Notes under the pieces: model-generated
Told to the model about the DNA's origin: nothing
What the model saw: only the letters and a program-made list of their open reading frames with translations
Databases searched by the model: none
Translations under genes and position numbers: made by a program
In this document: positions 6,921 to 14,942 of the stretch, one piece after another
How positions within the stretch are numbered: position 1 is the stretch's first letter
Layout: the number at the start of each line of letters is the position of its first letter
Source: Chloroflexi bacterium UBA5189
Lineage (GTDB): Bacteria > Chloroflexota > Limnocylindria > Limnocylindrales > CSP1-4
Direction of reading: 5' to 3'
Assembly (NCBI GenBank): GCA_002413045.1
Contig: DHWF01000028.1
Coordinates: 146,190 to 193,164 of the forward strand
Length of the DNA stretch: 46,975 nucleotides

Positions 6921-8969
6921 CTAGGGCGCACAGACCCGGGGGAGGGCTACGGGCCGGCCATCGATCGTGCCCGTGGCTGCGCCCGCATCGATGCTGAGGT
7001 CGATGTCGTGGCCCCCTTCACTGGCCTGGAACGAGGACCCGGCCGCGGCGACAACGAACGTGACAGGGAGCCCCGACACCACCAAAACGTAGGTGCCGAC
7101 CGGCTCGGGGCTGCCTGTGGCCGACCCGGGCAGCACGAGGACCTGCTCGTTCGTCGACGGATCTCGATAGGTCCCCACGAGGGGATCGATCGTCATCGTC
7201 AATGTCGCACTCACCGTCTTGCTCGGGTCGATCACGTACCCGTTGCCCGTGATCGTCGCGGAGCCCGCCGCGCTTCCTGCGCGGAATATCCGTTGCGAGT
7301 CGTGCTGCTGCGGGCCTGGGTCGAGCGAGCCGGCACCGGTGATCGTGAAATCCGCCTGGGTCACGAGGGAGAACTGCACCCCGTTCGGCCCCGTGTGCCC
7401 GACCCCGAACCAGATCGGGACCGTCTGGCAGACGCCGACCATCGGAACGTTGCCGAAGCTTTCGACCTGGATGTACGCGCCGAGCGTTGGTTGGGTGGCC
7501 TGCGCCGTGGGTTGGACGCCGAAATGCAGCGAGGACTGCGGACTGCACAGGTTTCTGGCGAGGCCGTCGAGGAACCAGCACGCCGAAGCCGTCAGGACGT
7601 AGGGCGGGGTTGCCGAGGCGAACACGCCCGCGGTCAGCGTCGTGCCCGTGGCAGCGCCGGCGCTCAGGTTCGCGTTGCCGGTGCTCGCGAACGTGAAGCC
7701 ACTGCCCACCATGGTCACGGCAAAGTCGCCCGGCAGCCGCGTCCCGTCACCGAACTCCAGCATGAACACCAGCTGCAGGCTGTCCGACCCGCCGGCCCGC
7801 AGGTTCGACGCCGGGTTGAACGTGGCGACGACGATCTTCGCGCAGCCGCCGGCCAACGCATTCCAATCGCGTGAGCTTGGATCGTATTGGACCCCGAGAC
7901 CTGCCCAGAACGTGATGTTCGCCAGCGCCTTCAGGTCGTGCGACTGGTTGCACAGGGACGTGTTGCCGTCGAGCGCAGCGGCGATCTCGTTGCCGAGGAG
8001 CAGCTGGCCGTCCAGGTAGTCGACCTGGTAGCGCGACCGGGAGCCGGCGTACTGCACGCCGTCCGCGATGGCGGCCGCGGGGTCGCCGGCGTGCGTGTCG
8101 AGGTTGAGCATGAGGATGAACGTGCGCCAATCGCGGATCGTCGCCAACAGGCCTGCGTCGTCCGTCGGGTGTCGCAGCTCGGGCTCCATGATCGAGGCCC
8201 AGGTCGCCGTGATGATGACGTCCGCCTGGAGCCGATCCGTCGCATCCCACGGTGTCGGCAGGGCCAGCAGCTCGCTGAGCCGCGTGGCCATGCCCGCGCT
8301 CTGTGAAGCGCCGAGCTGGGCGAGGTCCTGCGTGGTCCCGAATGCCGCGCCTGGAGCGCTGAAGTGCAGGACGAGGACCGAGATCACCGAGCTCGAGCCG
8401 GCGGCCGGCACGAGATCGGTCGTCGTGCCGTCATCGGCGACATCGAAGCCGACGAGCTCCGTCCCCGCGGGTGCCGTCCGGTTGGTCGTGATGGTCAGCG
8501 TTGCCGGGATGGCGAGCGCCAGGCCCGCCGGTTGCAGGAACACCGCGCCGGCCAAGCCTCCCGAGAAGCCCAGTGCGTCGACGGACGTGATCGGCGTCAT
8601 GGTCATCGGTGTCGGGCCGATCACTGCATCGACGGGGACTGCGAGCGAGTACATCGTTCCGTCCGAGGACGTAGTTGACAGCGTCCCGCCGGCTGGCCCG
8701 ATCCACGTTGCCGTCGCCTCCGCCGCTGCGACATGGACCTTGGCGGGCACGTTGCTAAGGTCGACCGAAGGCGGTGCCAGGCTCGCCAGCGGACCCAGGC
8801 TCGGCACCGGCGCGTTCGTGACTTGTGCCGCGGCGGACGGCTGGGAGACGGATGGAAACGGCACGGAGCTGACGCTCGGCGATGCCTGCGGTTGACAGGC
8901 GGCAATGAACAGTGCGGCAACGACGCCCGCCACGACCGTGCGAACCGAACCCCGGTCGTGGGTATGCAC
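6921..8969 (-). CDS. Large secreted lipoprotein with ZU5-like and Ig-like beta regions
   Basis: From the GTG at 8969 the product has 682 residues and a textbook lipoprotein signal: basic start, hydrophobic core VVAGVVAALF, and lipobox ending at Cys25 (FIAAC). A GTG at 9008 would add 13 hydrophilic residues. After a Pro/Ser linker comes a region GGTLSTTSSDGTMYSLAVPV near residues 85-110, resembling ZU5-type domains. A mixed middle follows with cysteines near 330-360, then beta-rich Ig-like segments to the C-terminus. No catalytic motif is seen. It is probably an anchored surface or scaffold protein. The upstream cyclase/ATPase gene is co-directional about 100 bases away, but a functional link is not shown. 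Confidence 0.75.
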   Translation of the reverse strand: MHTHDRGSVRTVVAGVVAALFIAACQPQASPSVSSVPFPSVSQPSAAAQVTNAPVPSLGPLASLAPPSVDLSNVPAKVHVAAAEATATWIGPAGGTLSTTSSDGTMYSLAVPVDAVIGPTPMTMTPITSVDALGFSGGLAGAVFLQPAGLALAIPATLTITTNRTAPAGTELVGFDVADDGTTTDLVPAAGSSSVISVLVLHFSAPGAAFGTTQDLAQLGASQSAGMATRLSELLALPTPWDATDRLQADVIITATWASIMEPELRHPTDDAGLLATIRDWRTFILMLNLDTHAGDPAAAIADGVQYAGSRSRYQVDYLDGQLLLGNEIAAALDGNTSLCNQSHDLKALANITFWAGLGVQYDPSSRDWNALAGGCAKIVVATFNPASNLRAGGSDSLQLVFMLEFGDGTRLPGDFAVTMVGSGFTFASTGNANLSAGAATGTTLTAGVFASATPPYVLTASACWFLDGLARNLCSPQSSLHFGVQPTAQATQPTLGAYIQVESFGNVPMVGVCQTVPIWFGVGHTGPNGVQFSLVTQADFTITGAGSLDPGPQQHDSQRIFRAGSAAGSATITGNGYVIDPSKTVSATLTMTIDPLVGTYRDPSTNEQVLVLPGSATGSPEPVGTYVLVVSGLPVTFVVAAAGSSFQASEGGHDIDLSIDAGAATGTIDGRPVALPRVCAP

Positions 8970-9069
8970 CCTCTCGCCCTCACTCCAACGCCTGCCTGTG
9001 CGGGACACTCTAGAGCAGCCGAGGCCGTGCCCCAGGTTGGCCTGAAGCTTCCCGGGAAAAAGAACCGAG

Positions 9070-11745
9070 CTAGGCCGGGGGGACGTCCGCCACGTTGACG
9101 TCCGCGGCCATGGTGATGACCTCGTCGTCGCTCAGCATGGCCGCGCGGCGCAGGATGCCGTCCGTCACTCCGTCGCCCAGAGCTCGCCGGGCATCGCCGA
9201 TGACGTCGCCGATGCCAGGGACCGACGGTGGCGGCCCGCCACCGGTTCGCTGGCGCATCGCCTCCGCCGCCGCGTAGATCAGCAGGCCCAGCTCGACGTT
9301 CCCTGCATCGACCTCGAGCGCACCGCGCATCTCGGCCAGCCCCACGGACAGCGTTCGGTCGCGGGTGTCGAGCAGCAGGCGAAATGCCTCCGCGGTAGCG
9401 GACCGCGCCGCGCCCCAGTTCCCGCGTTTCCGTTCGAGCTGCACGAGCATGGTCCACGCGACGGCGATGCGAACGCTGCCGGGGTCGCTCAGGTCGATCG
9501 TCTCGCGAATGTGCGCTTCCGCCGCATCGAAGTCGCCGGTCAGCGTCTCGAGAAATCCGAGGCTGGCCGTGGCTTCGAGCACCCAATGCCGATTGCCGAT
9601 CGCCCGGAACCGTTCGACCGCGTCCGTCATCAGGGTCGTCGCGCGGTCGAGATGACCGTCCATCGTCTCTGCGAACGCGAGGTTGAAGACGCCGCGCGCA
9701 ATGCCCGGCTCGTCTCCGGCGTCGCGGGAGACCGCGAGGCTTTCCTCGTACGCAGCGCGCGTTCCCGCTTGATCGCCGCCCCAGTAGGCGAGGGAGCCGA
9801 GCGCCGCCAGGGCCCTGCCGCGGAGGGAAGTCCGATCGGACGCGCCCGACAGGCGCATCGCCTCTGTCGTCCACCATCGGCCTTCCTCGACCAGGCCGGC
9901 CCGTTGCCAATAGCGCCAGATCGCGGCGACGATCCGGAGGGCCGCCGCCGCGGCGTCGGCGTCCAGCGCCCAGCGCAGGGCGGCCTGAACGTTCGCGTAG
10001 TCGGTTTCGATCCGCTGAAATGTTGTCTCGTCCCCGAACGAGAGACCCTCCTCGGCGGCCTCGCACAGGTCGATGACCCAGGCCGCGTGTCGTTCGCTGA
10101 TGACGGCATGCTCGCCCCGCTCCCTGAGCCGCTCGAGCGCGAACTCGCGGATGGTTTCGAGGAGGCTGGAGCGCGCCTCTCCGTCGATCTCGGCCTGCCG
10201 AACGAGGCTGTTGTCGACGAGCACGGTCAATCCGTCGAGGAGGTCGATGCCGAGCTCGGCGTCGGGGTCGCACACCCGTTCGATCGCGTCGAGATCGCTT
10301 CCACCGGCGAAGACCGAGAGGCGTTCGAGCAGGCGGCGGGCGGGCTCCCCAAGTAGGTCGTAACTCCAGGCGATTGCCCCGCGCAGCGTTCGCTGGCGCG
10401 CGGGCAGGTTGACCGAACCCGCCGAGAGCACGTCGAGGCGCGCCGACATCCTGCGCAGGATCGCCTCGGGCGAGAGGAGCTTGACGCGGGCCGCGGCGAG
10501 CTCGAGCGCCAGCGGCAGGCCGTCGAGTCGCGCGCACAGCTCGGCCACGGCCGGGGCATTCGCGGCGGTGATCGCGAAGTCGGGGCGAATCGCACGGGCA
10601 CGGGCGATGAACAGCGCAACCGCTTCGTACTGGCCGAGCTCGTCGGTGCTCGGAAGGTGCGCGAGGTCCGGCATGCTCAGCGGCGGGACGGGATATTCCT
10701 GCTCACCGTAGATGCGCAACGGTGCGCGACTCGTCACGAGGATGCGCAGGTCGGGGGCCGCTTGCACGAGCGCCGCCACGATCGGCGCCGCCGCGACGAT
10801 GTGCTCGAAGTTGTCGAGGACGAGCAGCAGACGGCGGTCGCGTAGCCACGCTTTGAGGGCGGTGGCGACATCCTCGTTCTGCTTGCCGAGCTCGAGGGCC
10901 CGGGCGATCGCGGATGACAGCAGGTCCGGTTCGCGAATGACGTCGAGCTCGACGAAGAAGGCGCCATCTGCGAACTGGTCGCCGATGCGGCGCGCGACCT
11001 CGAGCGACAGGCGCGTCTTCCCCGTTCCTCCGGGCCCCGTCAGCGTGACGACGCGCGCCTGTTCGACGAGGTCGGACACGGCCGCGATTTCGCGGGCGCG
11101 ACCGACGAAGGACGTGGCCGATGGCGCGATATTGCCTGGCCTGCGCGCGCGCAGCGGCGGAAAGTCGCCCGCGAGGCCCCCGATCTCGAGCTGGTGGATG
11201 TGTTCCGGCGCGTCGAGATCCTTCAGCCGGTGCTCGCCGAGGTCGCGGATCGTGACGCCGTCCGGCAGGGCGCGCTCGACGAGCACGCGCGTCGTGTCCG
11301 ACAGGACGACCTGGCCGCCGTGCGCCGCCGCAGCAATCCGAGCTGCCCGATGGACGTCGAGTCCGGCGTAATTGTCGCCGCCGAGGTGTCCCTCCCCGGT
11401 GTGCAGTCCCATGCGGACGCGAATCGGCGCGTCGCTGCCGGCGATCGGCTCGACGAGGGAGCGCTGGGCCGCAACCGCCGCGGCGACCGCGGCCGCCGGG
11501 GAGGGGAATACGGCGAAGAACGCATCGCCCTCCGTCGAAACCTCGGTTCCGCCGTGTTCGCGGATGGCCGAGCGCATCCGGCGCGCGTGTTCTTCAAGGA
11601 CGCCGGGATAGGCGTCGCCGAGCGATTGCAACAGCCGCGTCGAGCCTTCGATGTCGGTGAAGAGGAACGTGACCGTGCCGGTCGGCAGTTCCTGAGGCGC
11701 GTTCGTCGCGGCTGCGCCGTTGTTCGCGGCTGCGCCGTCATGCAC
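9070..11745 (-). CDS. Class III cyclase-like domain fused to NB-ARC-type ATPase and helical repeats
   Basis: Starting at the GTG at 11745, the product has 891 residues. Residues 23-190 form a class III nucleotide cyclase domain (FTDIEGST, metal Asp31 and Asp74). A signalling ATPase follows, with Walker A GPGGTGKT at 237-244 and Walker B LLLVLDNFEH, then a long helical TPR-like C-terminal half. This layout is common in AfsR/LuxR-like regulators, but no DNA-binding domain is visible at either end. The usual substrate-selecting Lys is replaced by Ser70 and the transition-state Asn by His132 (DVHRAARI), so cyclase activity is doubtful. An in-frame ATG at 11829 is an alternative start. Output may occur through protein partners. 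Confidence 0.85.
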   Translation of the reverse strand: MHDGAAANNGAAATNAPQELPTGTVTFLFTDIEGSTRLLQSLGDAYPGVLEEHARRMRSAIREHGGTEVSTEGDAFFAVFPSPAAAVAAAVAAQRSLVEPIAGSDAPIRVRMGLHTGEGHLGGDNYAGLDVHRAARIAAAAHGGQVVLSDTTRVLVERALPDGVTIRDLGEHRLKDLDAPEHIHQLEIGGLAGDFPPLRARRPGNIAPSATSFVGRAREIAAVSDLVEQARVVTLTGPGGTGKTRLSLEVARRIGDQFADGAFFVELDVIREPDLLSSAIARALELGKQNEDVATALKAWLRDRRLLLVLDNFEHIVAAAPIVAALVQAAPDLRILVTSRAPLRIYGEQEYPVPPLSMPDLAHLPSTDELGQYEAVALFIARARAIRPDFAITAANAPAVAELCARLDGLPLALELAAARVKLLSPEAILRRMSARLDVLSAGSVNLPARQRTLRGAIAWSYDLLGEPARRLLERLSVFAGGSDLDAIERVCDPDAELGIDLLDGLTVLVDNSLVRQAEIDGEARSSLLETIREFALERLRERGEHAVISERHAAWVIDLCEAAEEGLSFGDETTFQRIETDYANVQAALRWALDADAAAAALRIVAAIWRYWQRAGLVEEGRWWTTEAMRLSGASDRTSLRGRALAALGSLAYWGGDQAGTRAAYEESLAVSRDAGDEPGIARGVFNLAFAETMDGHLDRATTLMTDAVERFRAIGNRHWVLEATASLGFLETLTGDFDAAEAHIRETIDLSDPGSVRIAVAWTMLVQLERKRGNWGAARSATAEAFRLLLDTRDRTLSVGLAEMRGALEVDAGNVELGLLIYAAAEAMRQRTGGGPPPSVPGIGDVIGDARRALGDGVTDGILRRAAMLSDDEVITMAADVNVADVPPA

Positions 11746-11858
11746 GGCGACAAGTCTCGCACGGAGGAGGGGGATGGGCGTCCCGCGGATGCACCGCAAC
11801 GGCTCCCGAGGACCCGTCCAGATCGGCATCCGGATCCGATCCGTTCGTGCGGGAAGTC

Positions 11859-11903
11859 TGGAGCCGACACTCGGACTTGGACCGAGGACCTACTGTTTAC
11901 GAA
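11859..11903 (-). repeat. tRNA-Thr 3'-part copy A (45 bases, 3 mismatches)
   Basis: The segment matches bases 25695-25739 of the intact tRNA-Thr(CGT) gene, in the same orientation, with three substitutions: two in the T loop and one in the anticodon stem. It runs from the encoded CCA end through the T arm and variable loop and stops exactly at the first base of the anticodon loop; the flanks are unrelated. It cannot form a tRNA. It lies 41 bases upstream of the lipoprotein gene starting at 11945 and forms a direct repeat with copy B on the other side of that gene. Confidence 0.92.
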
Positions 11904-11944
11904 GATTCGAACATGATGGCCGCCAACGTATCCAGGAGACGCAG

Positions 11945-12463
11945 ATGATGTCCGGTCCGTCATTTCGCCGCTTCGCCGGCACGACAGCAGGGCTCGTTCT
12001 GATCGCCGCCCTGGTCGGGGCGTGCGCCGGTAGCCCCAGTCCAGTACCGGCCGGCGCCAGCCCTGCGCCCAGCGCCGCCGAAGCGAGCGTCAATGTCAAT
12101 CCATCGAGTGCGCCATCGGTTCAGTCGAACAACCCGCCGCTGATCGGCATCTTCGTGACCAGCCTCGGACAGGTGTTGGAGGTCGGCAACGGCCGAGTGC
12201 TCTACGTCCACGCCGGGGACAGTGCGACGGCGTCCACCTGCCTTGACGCTTGTGCCACGGCCTGGCCACCGCTCGTCATCGCGGCCGGCGCGAAGATCGT
12301 CGCCCCTCCTGGTGCAACGGGCGCGTTCGGAAGCATCACCCGCCCCGACGGGAGTGTTCAGGTCACCTACAGGGGCAAGCCCCTCTACTTCTTCCAGAAC
12401 GACGCTAATCCTGGTGATACCACTGGCCAGGGCATCAGCGGCTTTACCGTCGCTACGCTCTAG
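11945..12463 (+). CDS. Lipoprotein with PF03640-type secreted repeat
   Basis: A 172-residue lipoprotein with a basic N-terminus, hydrophobic core and lipobox at Cys27 (LVGAC), followed by a Ser/Pro/Ala linker. The mature domain contains the motif pattern of the 'secreted repeat of unknown function': GRVLYVHAGD, a CLDAC cysteine pair with TAWPPL, and the C-terminal YRGKPLYFFQND with a GDTTGQG end. Members often occur in bacterial surface proteins; some have been discussed in redox or copper contexts, but the function is open. A Shine-Dalgarno AGGAG (11934-11938) lies six bases before the ATG at 11945; a second ATG follows at once. The gene is enclosed by two direct repeats derived from a tRNA 3' part, making it look like a single-gene cassette. 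Confidence 0.88.
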   Translation: MMSGPSFRRFAGTTAGLVLIAALVGACAGSPSPVPAGASPAPSAAEASVNVNPSSAPSVQSNNPPLIGIFVTSLGQVLEVGNGRVLYVHAGDSATASTCLDACATAWPPLVIAAGAKIVAPPGATGAFGSITRPDGSVQVTYRGKPLYFFQNDANPGDTTGQGISGFTVATL

Positions 12464-12513
12464 CCGGGAATGAAAACGCCGCCACGCCTTTTGGCTGAGG
12501 GCTGGTGGATCGT

Positions 12514-12558
12514 TGGAGCCGACACTCGGATTCGAACCGAGGACCTGGTGTTTACGAA
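12514..12558 (-). repeat. tRNA-Thr 3'-part copy B (45 bases, 2 mismatches)
   Basis: Same extent as copy A, from the CCA end to the first anticodon-loop base, with two substitutions relative to 25695-25739: one in the T loop and one in the anticodon stem. The substitutions are not shared with copy A. It begins 51 bases after the stop of the lipoprotein gene, so copies A and B form a direct repeat with a 655-base period. Right of it lies the broken gene at 12666-12982. Confidence 0.93.
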
Positions 12559-12665
12559 TGGGAGGCAGTCCCGACGCACGGCGATCCCACGACCAACCGG
12601 ACTCACCGCTATCTTCCTGTCGCCGCGGCGAATATCTGCACGCGAGTGCCTTCGGGGCGGAGCCC

Positions 12666-12982
12666 TCAATTCGCAGGAGAGGCGGGCGCCACGACCGTGA
12701 ACTGGCCGTGGGCGAGGAGTTCGGAGCCGACCTTGCAGTCCAAGGTGTACGAGCCTGATGCGAACCCGCTCGCCTGGAGCGTCCCCACACACAATCGGTG
12801 GCCGTCGTAACAGGTTCGTCGGTGGCGTCGAGAAGCATCCCTGCGAGATCATCCGTGAGCGACACGTGGATCGTCTCGCCGGGCTCAACCTTTCGGTTCA
12901 GATCTGCCACGAAATGAATCGACTGCGGTCTCCGGATGATGCGCCGCTGCACATGCACGGTGTAGGGTTTGCCAACGACCAC
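12666..12982 (-). pseudogene. Frameshifted remnant of a small beta-rich protein gene
   Basis: Two reading frames must be joined to read a sensible protein. The upstream part (from a possible GTG at 12982) reads VVVGKPYTVHVQRR and continues to ETIHVSLTDDLAG. Near 12800-12840 the frame changes, and the downstream part reads CVGTLQASGFASGSYTLDCK through GQFTVVAPASPAN to a TGA at 12666-12668. The downstream frame has a stop just before the join, so it is not a separate gene. The 5' end is missing and runs into the divergent aldo/keto reductase gene. I do not recognise the family. A sequencing error could mimic the frameshift, but the missing N-terminus argues for real decay at the edge of an inserted segment. 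The rest of the gap between 12559 and 13006 shows nothing else. Confidence 0.6.
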
Positions 12983-13006
12983 GCGAAGCGCGATCGGAGG
13001 ACGGTC

Positions 13007-14059
13007 ATGGCACCGACGCCGGGCCCGGGGACGTCGACGCAGCTGGCTGCTCCGGATCGATACGACCGCATGCCGTATCGACGGGTGGGCGCCAGCGGCC
13101 TCCGCCTCCCGGCGATCTCGCTCGGGCTCTGGCAGAACTTCGGTGATGATCGGCCGATGGCGACCCAGCGGGCGATCGTCCGGCACGCCTTCGACCGCGG
13201 GATCACGCACTTCGATTTCGGCAACAACTACGGTCCGCCCAATGGGTCCGCGGAGGCCAACTTCGGGCGCATCCTGGCCTCCGACCTGCGCCCGTACCGC
13301 GACGAGCTCATCATCTCGACCAAGGCGGGCTACGACATGTGGCCGGGCCCGTACGGCGACGGCGGGTCGCGCAAGTACCTGCTGGCCAGCCTCGATCAGA
13401 GTCTCAGGCGCCTCGGCCTCGACTACGTCGACATCTTCTACTCGCACCGGTTCGATCCGGACACACCGCTCGACGAGACGATGGGCGCGCTCGACACAGC
13501 AGTGCGCCAGGGCAAGGCGTTATATGTCGGGATTTCCTCCTACTCGGCGCAGCGGACGCGAGAGGCCGCAGCGATCCTTCGCGCACTCGGCTCGCCGCTC
13601 ACGATCCACCAGCCGTCCTACTCGATGCTCAATCGCTGGATCGAGCCGGAGCTGCTCGATGCCCTGGGCGATGAATCGGTCGGCGCGATCGCGTTCTCAC
13701 CGCTGGCGCAGGGCCTGCTCACGGATCGTTACCTCGACGGCGTGCCAGCCGATTCGCGCGCGGCGCGCGGAGGCTCATTCCGGCAGGAGCTCCTCTCGGC
13801 GGCGAACCTCGCCAACGCCCGCGGTCTGCGCGACATCGCGCGGGGACGCGGCCAGACCCTCGCCCAGATGGCGATCGCGTGGACGCTGCGCGACCAGCGC
13901 GTCGCCTCGGCGCTCATCGGGGCGAGCTCGGTCGAACAGCTCGACGACAGCCTGGCAGCGCTCGACCAGCTCGCGTTCACACGGGATGAGCTGACGGAGA
14001 TCGACAGGTTCGCGGTCGATGGCGGGATCAACCTCTGGGCCCGGTCCAGCAAGGCATAG
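13007..14059 (+). CDS. yghZ: Aldo/keto reductase, YghZ (L-glyceraldehyde 3-phosphate reductase) type
   Basis: A 350-residue NADPH-dependent TIM-barrel reductase. The sequence follows E. coli YghZ closely through LRLPAISLGLWQNFGDD, HFDFGNNYGPPNGSAEANFG (catalytic Tyr in NNYG), DELIISTKAGYDMWPGPYG and LDYVDIFYSHR. YghZ reduces L-glyceraldehyde 3-phosphate and methylglyoxal-type aldehydes, so aldehyde detoxification is the likely role. The ATG at 13007 is preceded by GGAGGA at a good distance; a longer in-frame start at 12758 lies in the remnant-gene region and is not supported. It is the first gene of a plus-strand group with the NAD(P)-dependent dehydrogenase, VIT-family and MFS genes. Confidence 0.92.
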   Translation: MAPTPGPGTSTQLAAPDRYDRMPYRRVGASGLRLPAISLGLWQNFGDDRPMATQRAIVRHAFDRGITHFDFGNNYGPPNGSAEANFGRILASDLRPYRDELIISTKAGYDMWPGPYGDGGSRKYLLASLDQSLRRLGLDYVDIFYSHRFDPDTPLDETMGALDTAVRQGKALYVGISSYSAQRTREAAAILRALGSPLTIHQPSYSMLNRWIEPELLDALGDESVGAIAFSPLAQGLLTDRYLDGVPADSRAARGGSFRQELLSAANLANARGLRDIARGRGQTLAQMAIAWTLRDQRVASALIGASSVEQLDDSLAALDQLAFTRDELTEIDRFAVDGGINLWARSSKA

Positions 14060-14072
14060 CGAAGGGTCCGAA

Positions 14073-14942
14073 ATGGCGACTCGGATCGCGGTGCTCGGTA
14101 CCGGCAAGATGGGTTCCGCGATTGCTCGACGGCTGGCCGCCGCGGGCGCAGAGCTGACGCTCTGGGACCGGACCGCCGAACGCGCGACCGCCCTCGGGGT
14201 GGGCCGGGTCGCCGCCTCGCCCGCCGAGGCCGCGCGCGAGGCCGAGTTCGTGATGAGCAGCCTGACCGGCCCGGAGGCAGTGCGAGCGACCTACCTTGGA
14301 CCGGGCGGTGCTCTCGCCTCGGCCCACGGCCAGCTCTTCATCGAGATGAGCACAGCAGGGCCCGATGTCGAGGCGGAGCTCAGGCCGTTCGTCGCCGCTG
14401 CGGGCTCGCACATCGTGGATGCGACGATCGTGGGCGCGCCACCGATCGTCGAGCGCGGGGAGGCCGCGATCCTGATTGGCGGCGACAGCGCCGACGTCGA
14501 GCGCTCCATGCCGATCCTCGAGCACCTCGGCACGGTTCGTCATGTCGGCCGGCCCGGCAACGGCGCTCGTTCGAAGCTCGTGGCCAACAGCATGCTCGCC
14601 GTCGTCACTGCCGGCGCCGCTGAACTCCAATCGGCAGGCGAGTCGGCCGGTCTCGATCCGGCCGATGTGTTCTGGATCCTGGCGCGAATGGTGCCGTCCC
14701 TGGAGGTGCGCCGCCCCGCCTACGTCGAGGGCGAGCTCCAGGCGACGATGTTCGCGCTGCACGACCTGCGCAAGGATCTCGACCTGGCGCTTGAACTGTT
14801 CCACCCGGAGGATGCCCGGGTGCCGATGACGGCGCTCGCTCGCGAGGTCGTCGGGCAGGCGCTTGTCGACGACGCTGACCATGACATCGGCGCGCTCGTC
14901 CGGCAATACCGCCGACCGCGGGTCGATCCGGCATCCCATTGA
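14073..14942 (+). CDS. NAD(P)-dependent beta-hydroxyacid dehydrogenase family oxidoreductase
   Basis: A 289-residue protein of the 3-hydroxyisobutyrate/6-phosphogluconate dehydrogenase superfamily. The Rossmann motif GTGKMGSAIARRL at about residues 8-20 opens the domain. The substrate-binding motif appears as a variant (VDATIVGAPPIVERGEAAILIGG, about 116-138) in place of the canonical DAPVSGG. The conserved Lys region is GNGARSKLVANSML near 165-180, where Lys171 is the probable catalytic base. The substrate is not predictable; succinic semialdehyde or imine reduction are possibilities. It starts 13 bases after the aldo/keto reductase, and its stop overlaps the ATG of the VIT gene (ATGA). Confidence 0.9.
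   Translation: MATRIAVLGTGKMGSAIARRLAAAGAELTLWDRTAERATALGVGRVAASPAEAAREAEFVMSSLTGPEAVRATYLGPGGALASAHGQLFIEMSTAGPDVEAELRPFVAAAGSHIVDATIVGAPPIVERGEAAILIGGDSADVERSMPILEHLGTVRHVGRPGNGARSKLVANSMLAVVTAGAAELQSAGESAGLDPADVFWILARMVPSLEVRRPAYVEGELQATMFALHDLRKDLDLALELFHPEDARVPMTALAREVVGQALVDDADHDIGALVRQYRRPRVDPASH

Noticed and set aside
9063..9077. AGAACCGAGCTAGG shared with 20902-20916
   Set aside because: A 14-base match in 47 kb of GC-rich DNA, counting both strands, is expected a few times by chance; the flanks are not related and it overlaps a stop codon.
11720..11944. Coding extension of the lipoprotein through copy A
   Set aside because: The frame passes the tRNA fragment and the divergent cyclase promoter region; the ATG at 11945 has the ribosome-binding site and begins the signal peptide.
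12758..13006. Upstream extension of the aldo/keto reductase frame
   Set aside because: It crosses the remnant gene on the other strand, has no conserved motif, and the ATG at 13007 has a good ribosome-binding site.
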